Below are positions 61,613-64,000 of a stretch of 64,000 nt of DNA, piece by piece. Source of the DNA: Acarospora socialis (taxonomy: Eukaryota > Ascomycota > Lecanoromycetes > Acarosporales > Acarosporaceae); assembly GCA_025617375.2 (NCBI GenBank), contig JAMYGW020000001.1:1302001-1366000 (forward strand), written 5' to 3'. The notes beneath the pieces were generated by a model. It saw only the letters and a program-made list of their open reading frames with translations. It made no database searches and was not told where the DNA came from. Both the position numbers and the translations under genes were made by a program. Numbering within the stretch: the first letter of the stretch is position 1; the number at the start of each line of letters is the position of its first letter.

Positions 61613-62040
61613 AGGAGGATCAAGTCTACCTTTGTGCACACAGCATGGCTCAAGACAGACACCACCTACGTACCATAGTACGACCTGACCTTCGATGCAA
61701 CCCACAACTGGAATGGCATCAATCTCAAGCGGTCTATCACTTTGGAAGATATCGTACCATGCATACGGTTAGCTTTCCAGATCTATGACAACAACACCAA
61801 ATTTCATGCTGGCCTAGTTGAATTCTACTTTGGTGAGGTACATGGAAAGGGTTGCGGTGTACGTGATCTCCAGTTCACCTCTGACAACGATGGACCTTTT
61901 CAAAAAGTGGTTCTTTCTTGGCAGATCGAGGGAGGAATAGCTCAAGGGATGGCAATCTCACAGAATATGGGCAACAACTTGTGCAACAAATCTTTCTATC
62001 TCTACAAACAGCGACAAACCTTTCACCATTAATAAAATCA
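61613..62040 (+). pseudogene. coding-looking fragment of the same locus
   Basis: The frame reads STFVHTAWLKTDTTYVP, then after a stop YDLTFDATHNWNGINLKRSI and LEDIVPCIRLAFQIYDNNTK. It continues VEFYFGEVHGKGCGVRDLQF to NLCNKSFYLYKQRQTFHH. It has protein-like composition but no family I recognise. It probably links the acidic region before it to the helicase fragment after it. Confidence 0.4.
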
Positions 62041-62140
62041 CTTCTCACTTTTACGAGAAACCTACTTCACAGTGCATCTGTCTTTTACTTAAGATGATGC
62101 TCACAATTGGTGGTGGGGTTGAGTTATAACCTGACATGGC

Positions 62141-63366
62141 TTGCTGCTCGCCCAATCTGCTTTCTGGGCATGGTGGAGACAGCCTTGTTGTGTGGCTAAA
62201 TACTTGAATGTCTCACTATCCTATGTGACAAGAAATAAGAGAGTCTTTGGCCACGCTCCTGTCTTACAACTATGGCGGTGCCCACCATATGTGGGCCTGA
62301 GCTACAAAGGAGAGAGCTTGAGAGATCCCGCTGTTGGGGTTTCCCTTTGGGCGATGATCGAGTACAACCTCGAGAACGCCCAAGTCTTTATGGGCTTTGC
62401 GTTGCAATTGCAATCGGTGCTCCCAAATCAGCGAGAGCATCTTTCAATCATAGTTCCTTACTGTGACCAGCGCAAAGTCTATATGGGAATCATTTACAAG
62501 GAGGCTCGCGCGCGAAAGATGAATCTTTCCGAATTCCCGCGTGTTATCACGATCAATTCGTCACAAGGAAACGAAGCCGCGATCATCATCTTCGATTCGG
62601 TCATCTCACAGGCTGATGCAGGATGAGACATGGGCTTCCTCACCGATTCTCGTCGCCTCAATGTCGCCTGTACTTGTGCGACGGATGTTTTACTGATTGT
62701 CGGTAATGCCGCTGTCCTTGATGGAAGACTTAACACCGACCACAAGATGAACAGCTCGGCGAATACAAGAAGAAACTTCGCCAGAACAAACCTTGCCTCA
62801 TTGCTTACTTCGAGGAACTCAATCAGCGGAATGCCTGGGTGACCAAAGACGTCGAGCCAGTGACTGAGATGTCGGAGATTCTCCAGCTGAGGAAGTTCGA
62901 GGCCGAGCCCGACGAGGATGAGGTAGACGACAAAGAGCCTGACGAGAATGTTAAGGCCGACGATGATCAGTTCGACGACGATAGGGCCAAGGATGATCAG
63001 GTCGTTGATGATAAGGCCAACAATGACAAGGTCGACATTGATATCGAGATCCAGACTGGCATACCTCACGACGAAGCTCAAGTTGAGGTTGGAGAAGGGG
63101 ATGCGCAGGAAAATGTGGCAGAGCAGAATTGGGCATCTGCCTCTGGTCCAGCTAACGATTCATGGGAGTGGGGTGAAGCTTCCAACAGTGGTTCAAAGGA
63201 AAATTGGACGCCCCCAGAGGGCTGGACGCACAATCAGTGGTACCAACAGATTAGAGTGGAAAAACCAATGCAGCAGATCTTACTTCCTTTACCAACGTTC
63301 GTGCGATGGTTTTACAACTGCTCCTCATCCAAGGCCCTGCAGGTACTCAAACGACATCTTTCGTGA
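62141..63366 (+). pseudogene. UPF1-like SF1 helicase, C-terminal part, broken
   Basis: The frame from 62141 reads SLWAMIEYNLENAQVFMGFA and LSIIVPYCDQRKVYMGIIYK, then FPRVITINSSQGNEAAIIIF DSV, helicase motif V, then a TGA at 62625 where TGG is expected. It goes on GFLTDSRRLNVACTCATDVL LIVGN, motif VI with an expected Arg changed to Cys. Around 62755 the coding sense shifts to another frame (YKKKLRQNKPCLIAYFEELN), which leads into WVTKDVEPVTEMSEILQLRK and an acidic tail (DEDEVDDKEPDENVKADDDQ) ending in a Trp-rich segment (NWTPPEGWTHNQWYQQ). So there is at least one stop and one frameshift. The changes resemble C-to-T or G-to-A decay. Relatives include UPF1, NAM7 and ZNFX1-type helicases. Confidence 0.65.
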
Positions 63367-63999
63367 AACTGTCAGGGCTTTCTGCAATCTCGGCGGTTTT
63401 TATGTGGGTCGATCTCCTTCTCATAGTTACCGGACACGATGTGGCAAGCTTCAAGAAGACGATAACCTCCTATAAAACGATTGAGGATCCCAAATGGTTC
63501 ACCCTTGAGTTCATTGCCCGCGAGAATGATGCTGGATATCGAAGACAAGTCAATGCCGTGCATGAGCTCTGTTCAGTCAAGCAGTCAACAGCGGAGCAGT
63601 GGTGGCCGGTCGTCCTCAACCTTGACTTTCTGAAGAGAAGACTGCTGATCCCGCCGAACGCGTCGACCACCCAATCCGAGTTGAAGACGCAATGAAGCAA
63701 GTTCTTTCCGTACTTCCGTGAAACAAAGATCAGCTCGCAGCCTTCAGCAACTCTCGTGTAACGGTCTCACGAGTACTCTTAATCCAAGGGCCTGCAGGGC
63801 TTGTGGAGTGCGCCATATGGAATCCAATATCAGGATGGGCGTTTTTGCCCAATGCATACGTCAGGGTCTGACTTTGTCGATGGTAGTCAAGATAAAGGTA
63901 GCAGAGAGCATGTGTGCTCTGAGAAGTACTCTCACTGCTTCGGAAGTGGAAGTCATGCTCAAGATAGGTGACACTGAGGTTGAGGAGACTTTTCAACAC
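63306..63999 (+). pseudogene. UPF1-like helicase, N-terminal and Walker A fragments
   Basis: Two Walker-A-like pieces lie 460 bases apart. At 63306-63695 the frame reads LLLIQGPAGTQTTSFVK, where GPAGTGKT would be expected, then WFTLEFIARENDAGYRRQVN and WWPVVLNLDFLKRRLLIP. At 63700-63830 a second reads NKDQLAAFSNSR (helicase Q motif) then VLLIQGPAGLVECA, with a stop just before the Q motif. Both lie downstream of the C-terminal helicase motifs, so this is not one intact gene but degraded or rearranged copies. Continues past the right edge. Confidence 0.55.
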
Positions 64000-64000
64000 T

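Noticed and set aside
62494-63081. 195-codon minus-strand frame
   Set aside because: Antisense to helicase motifs and the acidic tail; its Val/Ile-rich composition is the mirror of Asp/Glu codons.

Overview
The window is nuclear DNA of a filamentous ascomycete (Pezizomycotina). Genes carry short GT-AG introns of about 50-130 bases, intergenic DNA is compact, and recognisable orthologues of fungal housekeeping genes lie next to lineage-restricted secreted proteins. I did not resolve the class. I see no rRNA, tRNA or CRISPR.

Layout. 1-7264 is gene-dense: mitochondrial ATP synthase alpha (minus, cut by the left edge), an Mpo1-like membrane dioxygenase (minus), RNA polymerase II subunit Rpb7 (plus) and an NTF2-like protein with a motif-rich tail (plus). 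About 7790-16560 is an AT-rich island: a decayed Ty3/Gypsy chromovirus fossil with paired 362-base LTRs and a perfect 5-base target duplication, nested in a second decayed element with inverted ends. 16560-34370 returns to normal composition: a GAF protein, a short-chain dehydrogenase (SDR), a conserved fungal protein, a multi-exon F-box protein, a hypothetical protein and a 101-residue secreted protein. 34723-35112 is a candidate MITE. 35513-48343 is again dense: cytidine deaminase, Vps10, a coiled-coil membrane protein with a frame break, Cgr1, an Arg-13/Ort1-like carrier, Tma22/DENR and a 187-residue secreted protein. 50244-52039 is a second AT-rich island, a decayed pogo/Fot1-type DNA transposon. 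54575-59300 holds a Reg1-like PP1 regulator and an ELMO/Lmo1-like protein. 60480-64000 is a decayed locus with a cysteine-peptidase-like region and fragments of UPF1-like SF1 helicase.

The housekeeping genes are ordinary single-copy types (energy, transcription, ribosome assembly, translation, vacuolar sorting, arginine and pyrimidine metabolism) and do not form one pathway. The most unusual signal is mutational. Both AT-rich islands have lost CC, CG and GG dinucleotides almost completely yet keep abundant CA, TG and GC. This points to a repeat-directed C-to-T process acting on C followed by C or G, unlike classical CpA-directed RIP.
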